64,000 nucleotides of DNA from assembly GCF_900090195.1 (NCBI RefSeq), contig NZ_LT607803.1, positions 6,164,229-6,228,228 on the forward strand, written 5' to 3'. Of the stretch, positions 1 through 7,666 are shown piece after piece. The position numbers and the translations under genes were made by a program. Position 1 is the stretch's first letter. The number at the start of each line of letters is the position of its first letter. This stretch comes from Variovorax sp. HW608 (GTDB lineage Bacteria; Pseudomonadota; Gammaproteobacteria; Burkholderiales; Burkholderiaceae_C). The notes beneath the pieces are model-generated. The model made no database searches. It worked only from the letters and a program-made list of their open reading frames with translations, and was not told the DNA's origin.

Positions 1-582
1 AGCGGCACCTGGCTCGGCTACACGGTGGCGAACATCTGGTGCTATGCGCTCGGCGTGATGGTCGTCAGCGTGGCGGAGCCGGGCACCGACATGCTCGCCG
101 CATTGCTGCTGGCGCAGGGCGGCCTGGTGGCGCTGGGGCTGATCCTCGTCGACGAGCTGGACAACGCCTACGGCGACGTCTATTCGGGCTCCGTCTGTTC
201 GCACAGCCTGTTCCCGCAATGGAGCATCCGCCGCTGGGGCCTGATGCTCGCGGCGATGTGCATCGCCCTGGCGCTGGTGCTGCCGATGCACTCGCTGGAG
301 CCCTTCCTGCTGCTCCTGAGCTCGGTCTTCGTGCCGCTCTACGGCGTGATCCTCGGGCGCCTCGGCGTCGGCGTGAGCGTCAGTGCGATCGATGCGCGCC
401 GCGTGGACATCCTGGCGGCGGCGATCTGGATCGGCGGCATCGCGATCTATCACGCGTGCGCCGCGTGGGCGCCCCAGTGGGGCTCCGCGCTGCCGACGCT
501 CGCGGTCACCTTCGTGCTGGCCTGGATCACGCGCCCGTCGACGGCAGGCGGAACGTCGGCACTGGCGCAAACCCGTGGTTGA
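1..582 (+). CDS. cytX: NCS1-family permease, probable hydroxymethylpyrimidine transporter (5' end outside window)
   Basis: The frame is open from the first base, so this is the C-terminal part of a longer gene; about 193 residues are visible. They hold several hydrophobic segments (for example MLAALLLAQGGLVALGLILV and MLAAMCIALALVLP) and a charged stretch, VDELDNAYGDVYSGSV, resembling the late-helix region of nucleobase:cation symporter-1 permeases. The following genes are all thiamin genes, which favours a CytX-type transporter importing the HMP pyrimidine moiety. Its last 56 bp overlap the 3' end of the antisense thiD gene. Family assignment is moderately sure; substrate is inferred from context. 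Confidence 0.7.
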   Translation, partial: SGTWLGYTVANIWCYALGVMVVSVAEPGTDMLAALLLAQGGLVALGLILVDELDNAYGDVYSGSVCSHSLFPQWSIRRWGLMLAAMCIALALVLPMHSLEPFLLLLSSVFVPLYGVILGRLGVGVSVSAIDARRVDILAAAIWIGGIAIYHACAAWAPQWGSALPTLAVTFVLAWITRPSTAGGTSALAQTRG

Positions 583-1372
583 GAGGGCCATGTCCGCTTC
601 CGACCTTGACGTCCGCACCCGCCTCGATGGCGGCGACGACGTAGTTGCGCGAACGTTCGACCGCCTGCGCCAGGTCATAGCCGAGCGCCAGATGCGACGC
701 GATGGCGGAAGACAAGGTGCAGCCGGTGCCGTGCAGATTGCGGCTCGCGATGCGCGCCGAAGCCAGCTGCAGCCGATCGCCGTTGGCCTGCGCGAGCAGA
801 TCGACCACGTCCTCCCCGGGCAGATGACCGCCCTTGAGCAGAACGGCGCTTGCGCCGAGGGCGAGCAGTTCGCTCGCCGCATCGTCCAGCGCATCGGCGC
901 CGTCGATCGCATGGCCGATCAGGAGCGCGGCCTCGTCGAGGTTGGGCGTGACCACCGCCGCGCGCGGGAACAGTTCGCGCACCAGCACCTGCACCGTTTC
1001 GGCGGCGATGAGCCGGTCGCCGCTCGTGGCGACCATCACCGGGTCGAGCACCACGTTGGGCAGCTTGTAATGATCGATCGCCCAGGCAACGACTTCGACG
1101 ATCTCGGGCGCGTGCAGCATGCCGAGCTTGACCGCATCGACGCCGATGTCCTCGACCACGGCCTGGATCTGCGCCTTGAGGAACTCCGGCGGAACGCTGT
1201 GGATGCCGGACACGCCCAGCGTGTTCTGCGCGGTCAGCGCCGTGATGGCCGTCATGCCGTAGCAGCCGAGGGCCGCAAAGGTCTTCAGGTCCGCCTGGAT
1301 GCCGGCGCCACCGCCGCTGTCGGAGCCCGCGATCGAGAGCACACGGGCATAGCGGGAGAATGCATGGGTCAT
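527..1372 (-). CDS. thiD: hydroxymethylpyrimidine/phosphomethylpyrimidine kinase
   Basis: ThiD phosphorylates HMP and HMP-phosphate to HMP-diphosphate, the pyrimidine half of thiamin, in the cytoplasm. The 281-residue protein has the ribokinase-like fold signatures: SIAGSDSGGGAGIQADLK near the N-terminus, VLDPVMVATSG (about 108-118), VTPNLDEA (about 141-148) and the catalytic-loop motif HGTGCTLSSAIAS with GTGC at 215-218. Length is normal for the family. I chose the ATG giving MTHAFSRYAR; the longer frame upstream is not ThiD-like. It lies antisense between cytX and thiO, overlapping cytX by 56 bp and leaving only 44 bp to the thiO start. Confidence 0.93.
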   Translation of the reverse strand: MTHAFSRYARVLSIAGSDSGGGAGIQADLKTFAALGCYGMTAITALTAQNTLGVSGIHSVPPEFLKAQIQAVVEDIGVDAVKLGMLHAPEIVEVVAWAIDHYKLPNVVLDPVMVATSGDRLIAAETVQVLVRELFPRAAVVTPNLDEAALLIGHAIDGADALDDAASELLALGASAVLLKGGHLPGEDVVDLLAQANGDRLQLASARIASRNLHGTGCTLSSAIASHLALGYDLAQAVERSRNYVVAAIEAGADVKVGSGHGPLNHGFAPVPTFRLPSTGA

Positions 1373-1416
1373 GTTGAAAATTATCGGGCACGCCGTACGT
1401 GCCGCGCGAGGGGCAG

Positions 1417-2532
1417 ATGACGAGCCGGACCGATTTTCCTTTCCAGAGCGCTGCGATTCTCGGCGCCGGCCTGATGGGGCGGCTGCTTGCCGTGACGCTC
1501 GCACAGGCCGGCTGCCGGGTGGATGTCTACGAGGCCGGCGATCCGGAGGCGAACGGCGCAGCGGCGCGCGTGGCTGCCGCAATGCTGGCGCCTCTGGCCG
1601 AGTCCGCAGTGGCACCGCCGTCGGTGGTCCGAATGGGGCACTACGCGCTGTCGCGCTGGCCCGTGCTGATCGCATCGCTTCACAAGCCGGTGTTCTTCCA
1701 GCGCGAAGGCACGCTCGTCCTCTGGCATCGCCAGGACGCGTCCGAGGCCGCACGACTGGCGCGCGTGCTCGCGGGCACGACCGACGCCGTCCCCGAACTG
1801 CCCGCCATGCAAAGGCTCGACGCAGCCGCCATCGACGCGCTGGAACCCGCGCTGGGCCGCCGGTTCGCGCAAGGCCTCTGGCTGCCGGACGAAGGCCAGC
1901 TCGACAACCGCGAGCTGCTCGCGGCGCTGCTCGCCACCTTGCAGGCCATGCCGCAAGTCCGCCTGCATTGGAACTCCCCTCGCGCGCTCGACGCCTTCAG
2001 CCCCGGCGAGCCGGGGCAACCCGATCGCGTCATCGACTGCCGTGGCCTCGGCGCGCGCCCGGACTGGAGCACCCTGCGCGGGGTGCGCGGCGAAGTCATC
2101 CGCGTGCATGCGCCGGAGGTCCTGCTGCGGCGGCCCACGCGGCTGGTGCATCCGCGCTACCCGATCTACATCGCGCCGAAGCCCGGGAGCGTGTTCGTGA
2201 TCGGTGCGACCGAGATCGAGTCCGACGACATGTCGCCCGCGAGCGTGCGCTCGACGCTCGAACTGCTGAGCGCGGCCTACGCGGTGCACAGCGGGTTTGC
2301 CGAAGCGCGCATCATCGAGATCACGACGCAGTGCCGCCCCACCCTGCCCGACAACCTGCCCGCCATTCGGCAGCCGAGGCCCGGCGTCATGCAGATCAAC
2401 GGCCTCTACCGGCACGGTTTCATGATTGCGCCGGCGGTGCTCGACGTGGCGGTGGAACTGCTGGCGACCGGGCATTCCACGCTCGCGAGCCGGTTCGAGC
2501 TGGCGCCCGGCCTGGAAGAAGCCCTCCGATGA
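1417..2532 (+). CDS. thiO: FAD-dependent glycine oxidase ThiO
   Basis: ThiO oxidises glycine to dehydroglycine, which supplies the thiazole nitrogen and C2 carbon. The 371-residue protein starts with a dinucleotide-binding motif, [15 protein letters not shown], and ends with [13 protein letters not shown], typical of DAO-family oxidases (GxxRHG near the flavin). The ATG at 1417 is preferred over an in-frame GTG 18 bp earlier because a GAGGGG ribosome site sits just before it. The stop overlaps the thiS start (ATGA), so thiO, thiS, thiG and thiE are translationally coupled. No TPP riboswitch is visible in the 44 bp before the gene. Confidence 0.92.
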   Translation: MTSRTDFPFQSAAILGAGLMGRLLAVTLAQAGCRVDVYEAGDPEANGAAARVAAAMLAPLAESAVAPPSVVRMGHYALSRWPVLIASLHKPVFFQREGTLVLWHRQDASEAARLARVLAGTTDAVPELPAMQRLDAAAIDALEPALGRRFAQGLWLPDEGQLDNRELLAALLATLQAMPQVRLHWNSPRALDAFSPGEPGQPDRVIDCRGLGARPDWSTLRGVRGEVIRVHAPEVLLRRPTRLVHPRYPIYIAPKPGSVFVIGATEIESDDMSPASVRSTLELLSAAYAVHSGFAEARIIEITTQCRPTLPDNLPAIRQPRPGVMQINGLYRHGFMIAPAVLDVAVELLATGHSTLASRFELAPGLEEALR

Positions 2533-2726
2533 ACATCCTGATCAACGACATCCCTCACACGCTGCCGCCGCAAGCGAAGCTCGCCGACGCGCTGCGCCTC
2601 GTCAACGCCACGCCGCCTTTCGCCGCGGCGGTGAATCGCCAGTTCGTGCCGCGCTCCAGCTACGAATCGCACGCGCTCAAGACCGACGATCGCATCGAAG
2701 TGATCCGCCCCGTCACGGGCGGCTGA
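2529..2726 (+). CDS. thiS: sulfur carrier protein ThiS
   Basis: This is a 65-residue ubiquitin-like sulfur carrier ending in the diagnostic Gly-Gly (RPVTGG). In the family this C-terminus is adenylated and converted to a thiocarboxylate that donates sulfur to the thiazole made by ThiG. It overlaps thiO by 4 bp and is followed 8 bp later by thiG, the normal gene order. No thiF is present in the window, so adenylation would need ThiF or MoeB encoded elsewhere. Confidence 0.93.
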   Translation: MNILINDIPHTLPPQAKLADALRLVNATPPFAAAVNRQFVPRSSYESHALKTDDRIEVIRPVTGG

Positions 2727-2734
2727 AAAAAGCC

Positions 2735-3553
2735 ATGACACATCCCTCCGACAACGACCCGCTCGTCCTCTACGGGCAGCGCTTCCAGAGCCGCCTTCTG
2801 CTCGGCACCGCGCGCTATCCCTCGCCCGATGTGCTCGAGGCTGCCGTGCGCCGCGCGAAGCCCGCGATGCTCACCGCCTCGCTGCGCCGCCAGACCGCGA
2901 CGCCGAAGGGATCGGGCGGCGACAACGGCTTCTGGGAGCTGCTGAAGCGCCTCGACGTGCCGGTCCTCCCCAACACCGCCGGCTGCCACAGCGTGCAGGA
3001 AGCGATCGCGACGGCCCAGATGGCGCGCGAGCTTTTCGACACGCCGTGGATCAAGCTCGAACTGATCGGCGACGACTACACCTTGCAGCCGGACACGCTG
3101 AACCTCGTCGATGCCGCCTCGCAATTGATCCGTGACGGCTTCCAGGTGCTGCCCTACTGCACCGAGGACCTCGTGCTGTGCCAGCGGCTGGTCGACGTCG
3201 GCTGCCAGGCGGTGATGCCCTGGGCGGCGCCGATCGGCACCGGACGCGGCCCGGTCAACCCCTACGCACTGCAGGTGCTGCGCGAGCGACTCGATGTTCC
3301 GTTGCTCGTCGATGCGGGACTCGGCCTGCCCTCGCATGCATGCCAGGTCATGGAATGGGGCTACGACGGCGTGCTGCTCAATACCGCCGTCGCGCTCGCG
3401 CAGGACCCCGTCGCGATGGCGGGCGCGTTCGCCGACGCCGTGCAGGCCGGCCGCGGCGCGTACCGCGCGGGCGCCATGGCGGCACAGGAATCCGCGCAAC
3501 CGAGCACGCCGGTGCTGGGCACGCCGTTCTGGCATCACGCCTCCACGCAATGA
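2735..3553 (+). CDS. thiG: thiazole synthase
   Basis: ThiG builds the thiazole phosphate ring from 1-deoxy-xylulose-5-phosphate, dehydroglycine and ThiS thiocarboxylate. The 272-residue TIM-barrel protein has the Schiff-base lysine K107 in WIKLELIGD, the segment [13 protein letters not shown] and the phosphate-binding end [11 protein letters not shown]. The start ATG lies 8 bp after thiS and gives [10 protein letters not shown], a normal N-terminus. Its stop overlaps the thiE start by 4 bp. Confidence 0.94.
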   Translation: MTHPSDNDPLVLYGQRFQSRLLLGTARYPSPDVLEAAVRRAKPAMLTASLRRQTATPKGSGGDNGFWELLKRLDVPVLPNTAGCHSVQEAIATAQMARELFDTPWIKLELIGDDYTLQPDTLNLVDAASQLIRDGFQVLPYCTEDLVLCQRLVDVGCQAVMPWAAPIGTGRGPVNPYALQVLRERLDVPLLVDAGLGLPSHACQVMEWGYDGVLLNTAVALAQDPVAMAGAFADAVQAGRGAYRAGAMAAQESAQPSTPVLGTPFWHHASTQ

Positions 3554-4497
3554 AGACATCGAACGCGATGACCGCACCCAACACACCCGAGGCGATTGCG
3601 CGATCCATCGTCGCGGCGCACGCTTCGCGCTTCGGCAGGACCGACTTCGAGGCCGCCTCTTTCTCATCGGACGATGCGGTCTATCGGGGCGCCAAGCAGG
3701 CTTGCGCGAGGCTCGGATTCATCGACGTCGACGCCGAATGCCTCGCTCGTGCATGGCGGGCGCAAACGGTGCGCACCGGATCGTTCGACCCCGGTGCATG
3801 GCCCGAGCATCCGGTCGACTTCGGCATGCGGCCGTTTCCTCCGGGTGCCCGTCCCGATGCGTTTCCGTCCTGCCCCGAGAAGCTCGGCCTTTATGCAGTG
3901 CTGCCGGACGCGCACTGGGTCGGCCGCATTGCGCGCGCCGGTGTTCCCACCGTTCAACTGCGATTCAAGTCGAACGATGCCGATGCGATTGCGCGCGAAG
4001 TGAACGCCGCGGTCCTGGCCGTCCAGGGCACCGGCAGCCTGCTCTTCATCAACGACCACTGGCGCGCAGCGATCGCAGCGCGGGCCTATGGCCTGCACCT
4101 CGGCCAGGAAGATCTCGACGCGCTGACCCCGGAGGTGCTGAAGACCCTCCGGGACTCGGGCATCCGCCTCGGCGTCAGCACGCACGGCTACGCCGAAATG
4201 GTCCGTGCGGATGCGGTGAGCCCGAGCTACATCGCGATGGGCGCGATCTACCCCACCACGCTCAAGCAGATGGCGACCGCGCCGCAGGGCGTTGCGCGGC
4301 TCGCGGCCTATGCCCGCCTGATGCGCGGCTATCCGCAGGTGGGCATCGGCGGCGTCGATGCCGCGCGCATGCCCGAAGTGCTGGCCACCGGCGTCGGTTC
4401 GGTCGCAGTGGTTCGTGCGCTGGTCGCCGCGCCGGACCCCGAAGCGGCAGCGGTTAGACTCATGGGCTTCGTCGCTGACCCGGCAACCGCACGATGA
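3550..4497 (+). CDS. thiE: thiamine-phosphate synthase with N-terminal extension
   Basis: The C-terminal part (about residues 112-310) is a ThiE TIM barrel that joins HMP-PP to thiazole phosphate. It shows [50 protein letters not shown] and GIGGVD. The protein has 315 residues, about 105 more than a minimal ThiE of roughly 210. The extra N-terminal part (1-111) is not a second copy and shows no motif I recognise. A later ATG (codon 7) is possible but leaves most of the extension. It is last in the thiOSGE operon; a tRNA gene follows 66 bp later. Confidence 0.9.
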   Translation: MKTSNAMTAPNTPEAIARSIVAAHASRFGRTDFEAASFSSDDAVYRGAKQACARLGFIDVDAECLARAWRAQTVRTGSFDPGAWPEHPVDFGMRPFPPGARPDAFPSCPEKLGLYAVLPDAHWVGRIARAGVPTVQLRFKSNDADAIAREVNAAVLAVQGTGSLLFINDHWRAAIAARAYGLHLGQEDLDALTPEVLKTLRDSGIRLGVSTHGYAEMVRADAVSPSYIAMGAIYPTTLKQMATAPQGVARLAAYARLMRGYPQVGIGGVDAARMPEVLATGVGSVAVVRALVAAPDPEAAAVRLMGFVADPATAR

Positions 4498-4546
4498 AAA
4501 GATTTCAAAAGATTTGAGTGCGATCGGGACGGCCAAAAAAAGACGC

Positions 4547-4552
4547 TATAAT
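4547..4552 (+). promoter_or_regulatory. -10 box of the tRNA-Asn promoter
   Basis: A perfect TATAAT hexamer lies 12 bp before the tRNA 5' end, the right distance for a start point just upstream of the mature RNA. The expected -35 position has no good TTGACA match, so the upstream half is unclear. Confidence 0.6.
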
Positions 4553-4563
4553 TTAAGTCTTGT

Positions 4564-4639
4564 TCCTCGATAGCTCAGTCGGTAGAGCGCCGGACTGTTA
4601 ATCCGTAGGTCCCTGGTTCGAGCCCAGGTCGAGGAGCCA
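4564..4639 (+). tRNA. tRNA-Asn (anticodon GTT)
   Basis: This is a 76-nt cloverleaf with CCA encoded. The acceptor stem TCCTCGA pairs with TCGAGGA, followed by discriminator G and CCA. The D arm contains AGCTCAGTCGGTAGAGC, the anticodon GTT is at 4597-4599 (position 34-36), and the T arm contains GGTTCGAGCC. GTT reads AAC/AAU, so the tRNA is asparagine specific. A terminator hairpin follows 24 bp downstream. Confidence 0.97.
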
Positions 4640-4662
4640 CTACAAACCCTTGTGGGTACTTG

Positions 4663-4703
4663 ATGCCCCGCTATCCAAAAGATGGCGGGGCATTTCAGTT
4701 TTT
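4663..4703 (+). terminator. intrinsic terminator after tRNA-Asn
   Basis: Inverted arms TGCCCCGC (4664-4671) and GCGGGGCA (4685-4692) form a GC-rich stem with a 13-nt loop. They are followed by TTTCAGTTTTT, a factor-independent terminator for the tRNA transcript. Confidence 0.8.
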
Positions 4704-5097
4704 GGGCAGCTTATTTGGCAACTGCCAAATATCCAGTCCTGCCTCTATGCTCGTCCAGCGCCGAAAATCAGCGCATTCGGCTGCTTTTTCCTTCGGCCTC
4801 CTCACCTTGTCTCTTGGAAGCGCCCAGCCCGGGCGCGGGCTTGTCATCCTCTGCGAGCCGGATGTGCCCGCCTGCGGCTGCACCGTGCCGCGCGGCGAGC
4901 GATGCGATAGCGTTCTCGACCATGATCCATGACAACATCGGCGGCGACTGCTCATTCTTAGGAGCGGGCCTCGAACTCCAAACCCTACGGGGGGTCGCGG
5001 CGCGCCGTGCGAAGCGGTCTGTGTGGGTGCAGCGCATGCACCTGTCGCCACAGCCGTTCACTTCTTCGGTGAGATGGGAGACGAGGTAGCTGTTGCG
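4704..5097. other. tRNA-adjacent stretch without a recognisable gene
   Basis: No open frame in this stretch looks like a protein. The one clear structure is a perfect inverted repeat, TATTTGGCA-ac-TGCCAAATA (4712-4731), with 9-bp arms. I found no second copy of the tRNA 3' end and no integrase gene, so an integrated-element origin is only a suspicion based on position beside a tRNA and on the unknown genes that follow. Confidence 0.4.
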
Positions 5098-5472
5098 CTA
5101 CTCGGCTTCGATGCGATCGAACTCCTGCGCGTGGCCGCGGATGGTTTTCGCCAGCATGCGCGCTTCGGCCGGCGTGAGCTCCAGACAGTGGTCACCGATC
5201 TCGACCTTGGTCGCACCGCCCGGGAGCATCGTGACACTCACGGCCCGCGGTGGCGCAAACGTGGGCGCCGGCATGAACACGCCCGCCTTCACGCGCCAGA
5301 TCTCGCCACGATCGACCAGCACGGCAAGCCGATCATCGAGCACGCTGCGCTTCAAGCCAGTGGCCACTTCGAGCGTCTCGCGCGTCGCGATCTTCTGCGC
5401 CGCGTGCTGTTCGTTCACCGCGTCCAACACGATCTGCGACGAATTCTTCTTCATCCCCTGCCCCTTCCTCAT
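5098..5472 (-). CDS. small hypothetical protein, possible winged-helix fold
   Basis: The product has 124 residues from the ATG at 5472, or 118 from the ATG at 5454. The second start has AAGGGG about 9 bp upstream; the first is coupled by TGATG to the preceding 37-codon ORF. The N-terminal half (AAQKIATRETLEVATGLKRS, then LDDRLAVLVDRGEIWRVKAG) reads like a winged-helix domain, and the rest holds LELTPAEARMLAKTI. I do not recognise a named family; genes of this style occur in phages and genomic islands. It sits alone in a tRNA-adjacent block. That it is a real gene is fairly likely; any function is inference. Confidence 0.55.
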   Translation of the reverse strand: MRKGQGMKKNSSQIVLDAVNEQHAAQKIATRETLEVATGLKRSVLDDRLAVLVDRGEIWRVKAGVFMPAPTFAPPRAVSVTMLPGGATKVEIGDHCLELTPAEARMLAKTIRGHAQEFDRIEAE

Positions 5473-5585
5473 CACACCCTTTTGCCCATCACGACCGTTG
5501 GCGTCGACACCGCGATTCTTGAGCAGGGCCGCGCGCCGTATCGGGCTTTCCGCGGCGGCAGCGACTCGCCGAGCACTCCAGCCAT
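5472..5585 (-). CDS. possible 37-residue small protein with a strong ribosome-binding site
   Basis: A short frame beginning MAGVLGESLPPRKARYG has a near-perfect Shine-Dalgarno sequence, GGAGGTGA, 4 nt before its ATG. Its stop overlaps the next ATG as TGATG, typical of translational coupling to the downstream gene. A 6-bp inverted repeat, GTGCAA-N7-TTGCAC (5600-5618), lies just upstream of the Shine-Dalgarno and could be an operator. No protein family is recognised. It may be a genuine small protein or a leader that couples translation. Confidence 0.4.
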   Translation of the reverse strand: MAGVLGESLPPRKARYGARPCSRIAVSTPTVVMGKRV

Positions 5586-5618
5586 ATCGTCACCTCCGCG
5601 TGCAATTCTTGGTTGCAC

Positions 5619-5869
5619 AGTCTATGGACCGGCTTCTCGGTGGGCGGCTGAGAACTTTCTGAAAGTTGGCCGCGGCTTCGCACTCGAGTGGTGCGTGGGA
5701 TCGGGCGCTCAGCCGCAGTCACCCCGGCGCCACGTCGCGAGCGCGGCGAGCCGCATCTGGGCAGCTCAGGCGGCTTTTCTTTCGTTTCGCGAGCGAAGAG
5801 TGCATCGGTGCTTGAAGTCCCTCCATTCTCCTCCTATAAGACTTGCTCTGGATACGTGAAGGAGCGGAT
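5619..5869. other. intergenic stretch, no gene supported
   Basis: Short open frames exist in both directions but none has a convincing start, ribosome site or family resemblance. The right end carries the 5' region of the DUF3606 gene, including its GAAGGAG ribosome site at 5858-5864. The GTGCAA inverted repeat lies just outside the left end. Confidence 0.4.
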
Positions 5870-6052
5870 ATGTCTGTCGATCTCAGCCACTTCAAACCCC
5901 TCGATCCCGGGCGGATCAATACGCTGGACCCCGTCGAGCTGCAGTACTGGTGCAGGGAACTTCATTGCACCGAAGCGCAATTGCACGACGCCATCACCCA
6001 CGTCGGCGATCACGTCACTGCGGTGCGCGATCGGCTCGGCTCCAAGAAATGA
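5870..6052 (+). CDS. DUF3606 domain small protein
   Basis: This 60-residue protein begins MSVDLSHFKPLDPGRINT and has the short-family pattern DPVELQYWCRELHCTEAQLHDAI..VG.....VR..L. It matches DUF3606, small proteins of unknown function common in Proteobacteria. The ATG at 5870 has GAAGGAG about 6 bp upstream, so I prefer it to an earlier in-frame start. It stands alone, convergent with the DUF1090 gene. Confidence 0.8.
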   Translation: MSVDLSHFKPLDPGRINTLDPVELQYWCRELHCTEAQLHDAITHVGDHVTAVRDRLGSKK

Positions 6053-6082
6053 GCTTGCGGGCAGCGACAGCCGTCTGGCGCT

Positions 6083-6427
6083 TTATTTCTTACTCTCGGA
6101 CACGATCCGCTGCAGTTCCTCTTCCGCGTTGGCGAGATCGAGCCTCAGCTGCATGATCACGTTCTTCTGGCGCATCACGCGCGCCTCGTGCGTGTCCTTG
6201 GAGGCGATTTCATCGCAACGCGCGCGCAGCGCGTCCAGTGATTCCTGCAGCTGCCGGCGGCGCAGCATCTGCCCCCTGGAGCGCGCATCCCGCATGTCTT
6301 TCTCGAGGGCCGCCTGCCGGGCGTAGCAGTCGGCTTCAGTTTTTTTCGAAGGCTCGGACTGTGCGTTCGCCGGCATCGAGACGAGCAGGCCAACCGCCAA
6401 GGAAGCAAGGCACAGGTGCAGTTTCAT
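6083..6427 (-). CDS. DUF1090 (YqjC-like) exported protein
   Basis: The 114-residue precursor has a Sec signal peptide (MKLHLCLASLAVGLLVSMPANAQ) followed by a charged, helical, probably coiled-coil region. It has two cysteines (ADCYARQAALEKDM and ARCDEIASKD) and the heptad-like MRQKNVIMQLRLDLANAEEELQ. This matches DUF1090/YqjC periplasmic proteins of unknown function. It ends in SESKK. It lies 62 bp downstream of, and in the same direction as, the triple alpha-CTD-like gene. Confidence 0.8.
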   Translation of the reverse strand: MKLHLCLASLAVGLLVSMPANAQSEPSKKTEADCYARQAALEKDMRDARSRGQMLRRRQLQESLDALRARCDEIASKDTHEARVMRQKNVIMQLRLDLANAEEELQRIVSESKK

Positions 6428-6489
6428 GGGTCGGACCGGGTCATGGGATGCGACATGTTGCACCAAGTCACCGCTTCGAGGAAAGCGCC

Positions 6490-7482
6490 TCAGCCCGCCG
6501 TGACCGACATTCCGCGCCGGTACGGCTGTGGCGTGACATAGGCCCCCAGGAAGCCGACGACACGCTCGGCGGTGACGCGGCCGATCCCCCTGAACGACGC
6601 GACCTCGCCGCGAGAAGCCGCAGCCCGCAATGCACCGAGCGTATGGATCCCACAGGCACTCAGGGAATCGACGGAAGTGCCCAGCCACGGACGCAATTGC
6701 GCAATCGGCGTTTCCGGTGCCGTCGGAACCGACAGTTCCTTGGTTGCGACGAGCCCGTGCCTCCACAGTTCGATGGGCGCCGCCGAGCCCGCGAACGGAC
6801 GGTCCGTCAGCATCAGCAAATCGTAGATCTCGCGCGCCTCGCGCTTTCCATAGTTCTCGCACAGCAAGGCCAGCGGAAGGCGGCGCAATTCACCCACCAC
6901 CTCATGACCATTGGCCAACGCACGGCTCAAGGTCGACGAACGCAGGCCAAGGGCCGACACCGGCGCCGAGTCTTCGAGGTTGCGCAGGGCAAGCGCACGC
7001 GCCTCGTAGGGCAACGCGAGCACGGCCTTGCTCTGCTCGCGCGCACGTTCTTCCGTGTTCGGATTCGGAAGGAAATCCAGCCCGACGCGCGCCAGGATCT
7101 CGCGCAGGCGCCCGACCGTCTTGGCGCCGATGGCCTCTTCCTGCAAGAGCTCCTGCTCGCTGATGGCGGAGAGGTCCTCGATGCAGAAAATGCTCAGATC
7201 TCTCAGCGCTTCGCGTGCACTCGCGCGCACTGAAATTTCGTCGATCGGCGTCTCGGGCTTCAGCTGAACCGGCGTATCCAGCCTCTGCGGTCCCTTCGGT
7301 CGCCAGTTGAAGGTGGAGAACGCGAACGGCGAATCGACGGGAACCACGCGCTCTCGGAGCGCGATGGCGTGCTGGCGCTTCGCTTCGACGATCGCGGCAC
7401 GCAATGCGCCAAGGCATGCCAGCAGTTCTCCGTCTGGCAGTTGCGCCAGATCGTCAACGGATCGGATGGTTCGATGCGACAT
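6490..7482 (-). CDS. protein of three tandem RNA-polymerase alpha-CTD-like domains
   Basis: The 330-residue protein has no polymerase core region. It contains three segments patterned like the RpoA C-terminal domain (short helix, LxxLGI-type turn, LL...G, helix-hairpin-helix). Domain 1 (about 79-136) has PIDEISVRASAREALRDL, then EEAIGAKTVGRLREILARVGL. Domain 2 (about 173-226) is more divergent, with LCENYGKREAREIYDLLML. Domain 3 (about 258-316) has SACGIHTLGAL and FRGIGRVTAERVVGFLGAY. The N-terminal 75 residues are partly helical. The ATG has AGAGG upstream. In RpoA this domain binds UP-element DNA and activators, so DNA or transcription-factor binding is inferred. The neighbours give no functional clue. 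Confidence 0.75.
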   Translation of the reverse strand: MSHRTIRSVDDLAQLPDGELLACLGALRAAIVEAKRQHAIALRERVVPVDSPFAFSTFNWRPKGPQRLDTPVQLKPETPIDEISVRASAREALRDLSIFCIEDLSAISEQELLQEEAIGAKTVGRLREILARVGLDFLPNPNTEERAREQSKAVLALPYEARALALRNLEDSAPVSALGLRSSTLSRALANGHEVVGELRRLPLALLCENYGKREAREIYDLLMLTDRPFAGSAAPIELWRHGLVATKELSVPTAPETPIAQLRPWLGTSVDSLSACGIHTLGALRAAASRGEVASFRGIGRVTAERVVGFLGAYVTPQPYRRGMSVTAG

Positions 7483-7666
7483 GGGGACCTCTACTGCATC
7501 GCGTACCCGCTGACCGGCCTGCGCGAAACGGCTCGACTCGTCCCGCCCTGATTCTCGACACGGAAATCCAGTCGCATGCTTCCCTCGCTATGCTTGCCGC
7601 GACATTACGGCAATGGCCAGTATTGAGAGTCACTCATCCGTTGTCCATAACGAAGAAGAATGATCG

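Noticed and set aside
1373..1416. Looked for a TPP riboswitch before thiO
   Set aside because: Only 44 bp separate thiD and thiO and no CTGAGA-type core is present. A riboswitch may lie before cytX, outside the window.
5489..5722. 77-codon minus-strand frame before the small genes
   Set aside because: It has low complexity and no ribosome site, and it overlaps the 37-codon frame, which has a far better Shine-Dalgarno.
4564..5870. Integrated genomic island with att repeats at tRNA-Asn
   Set aside because: No duplicated tRNA 3' end and no integrase were found. Only position and small unknown genes suggest it.
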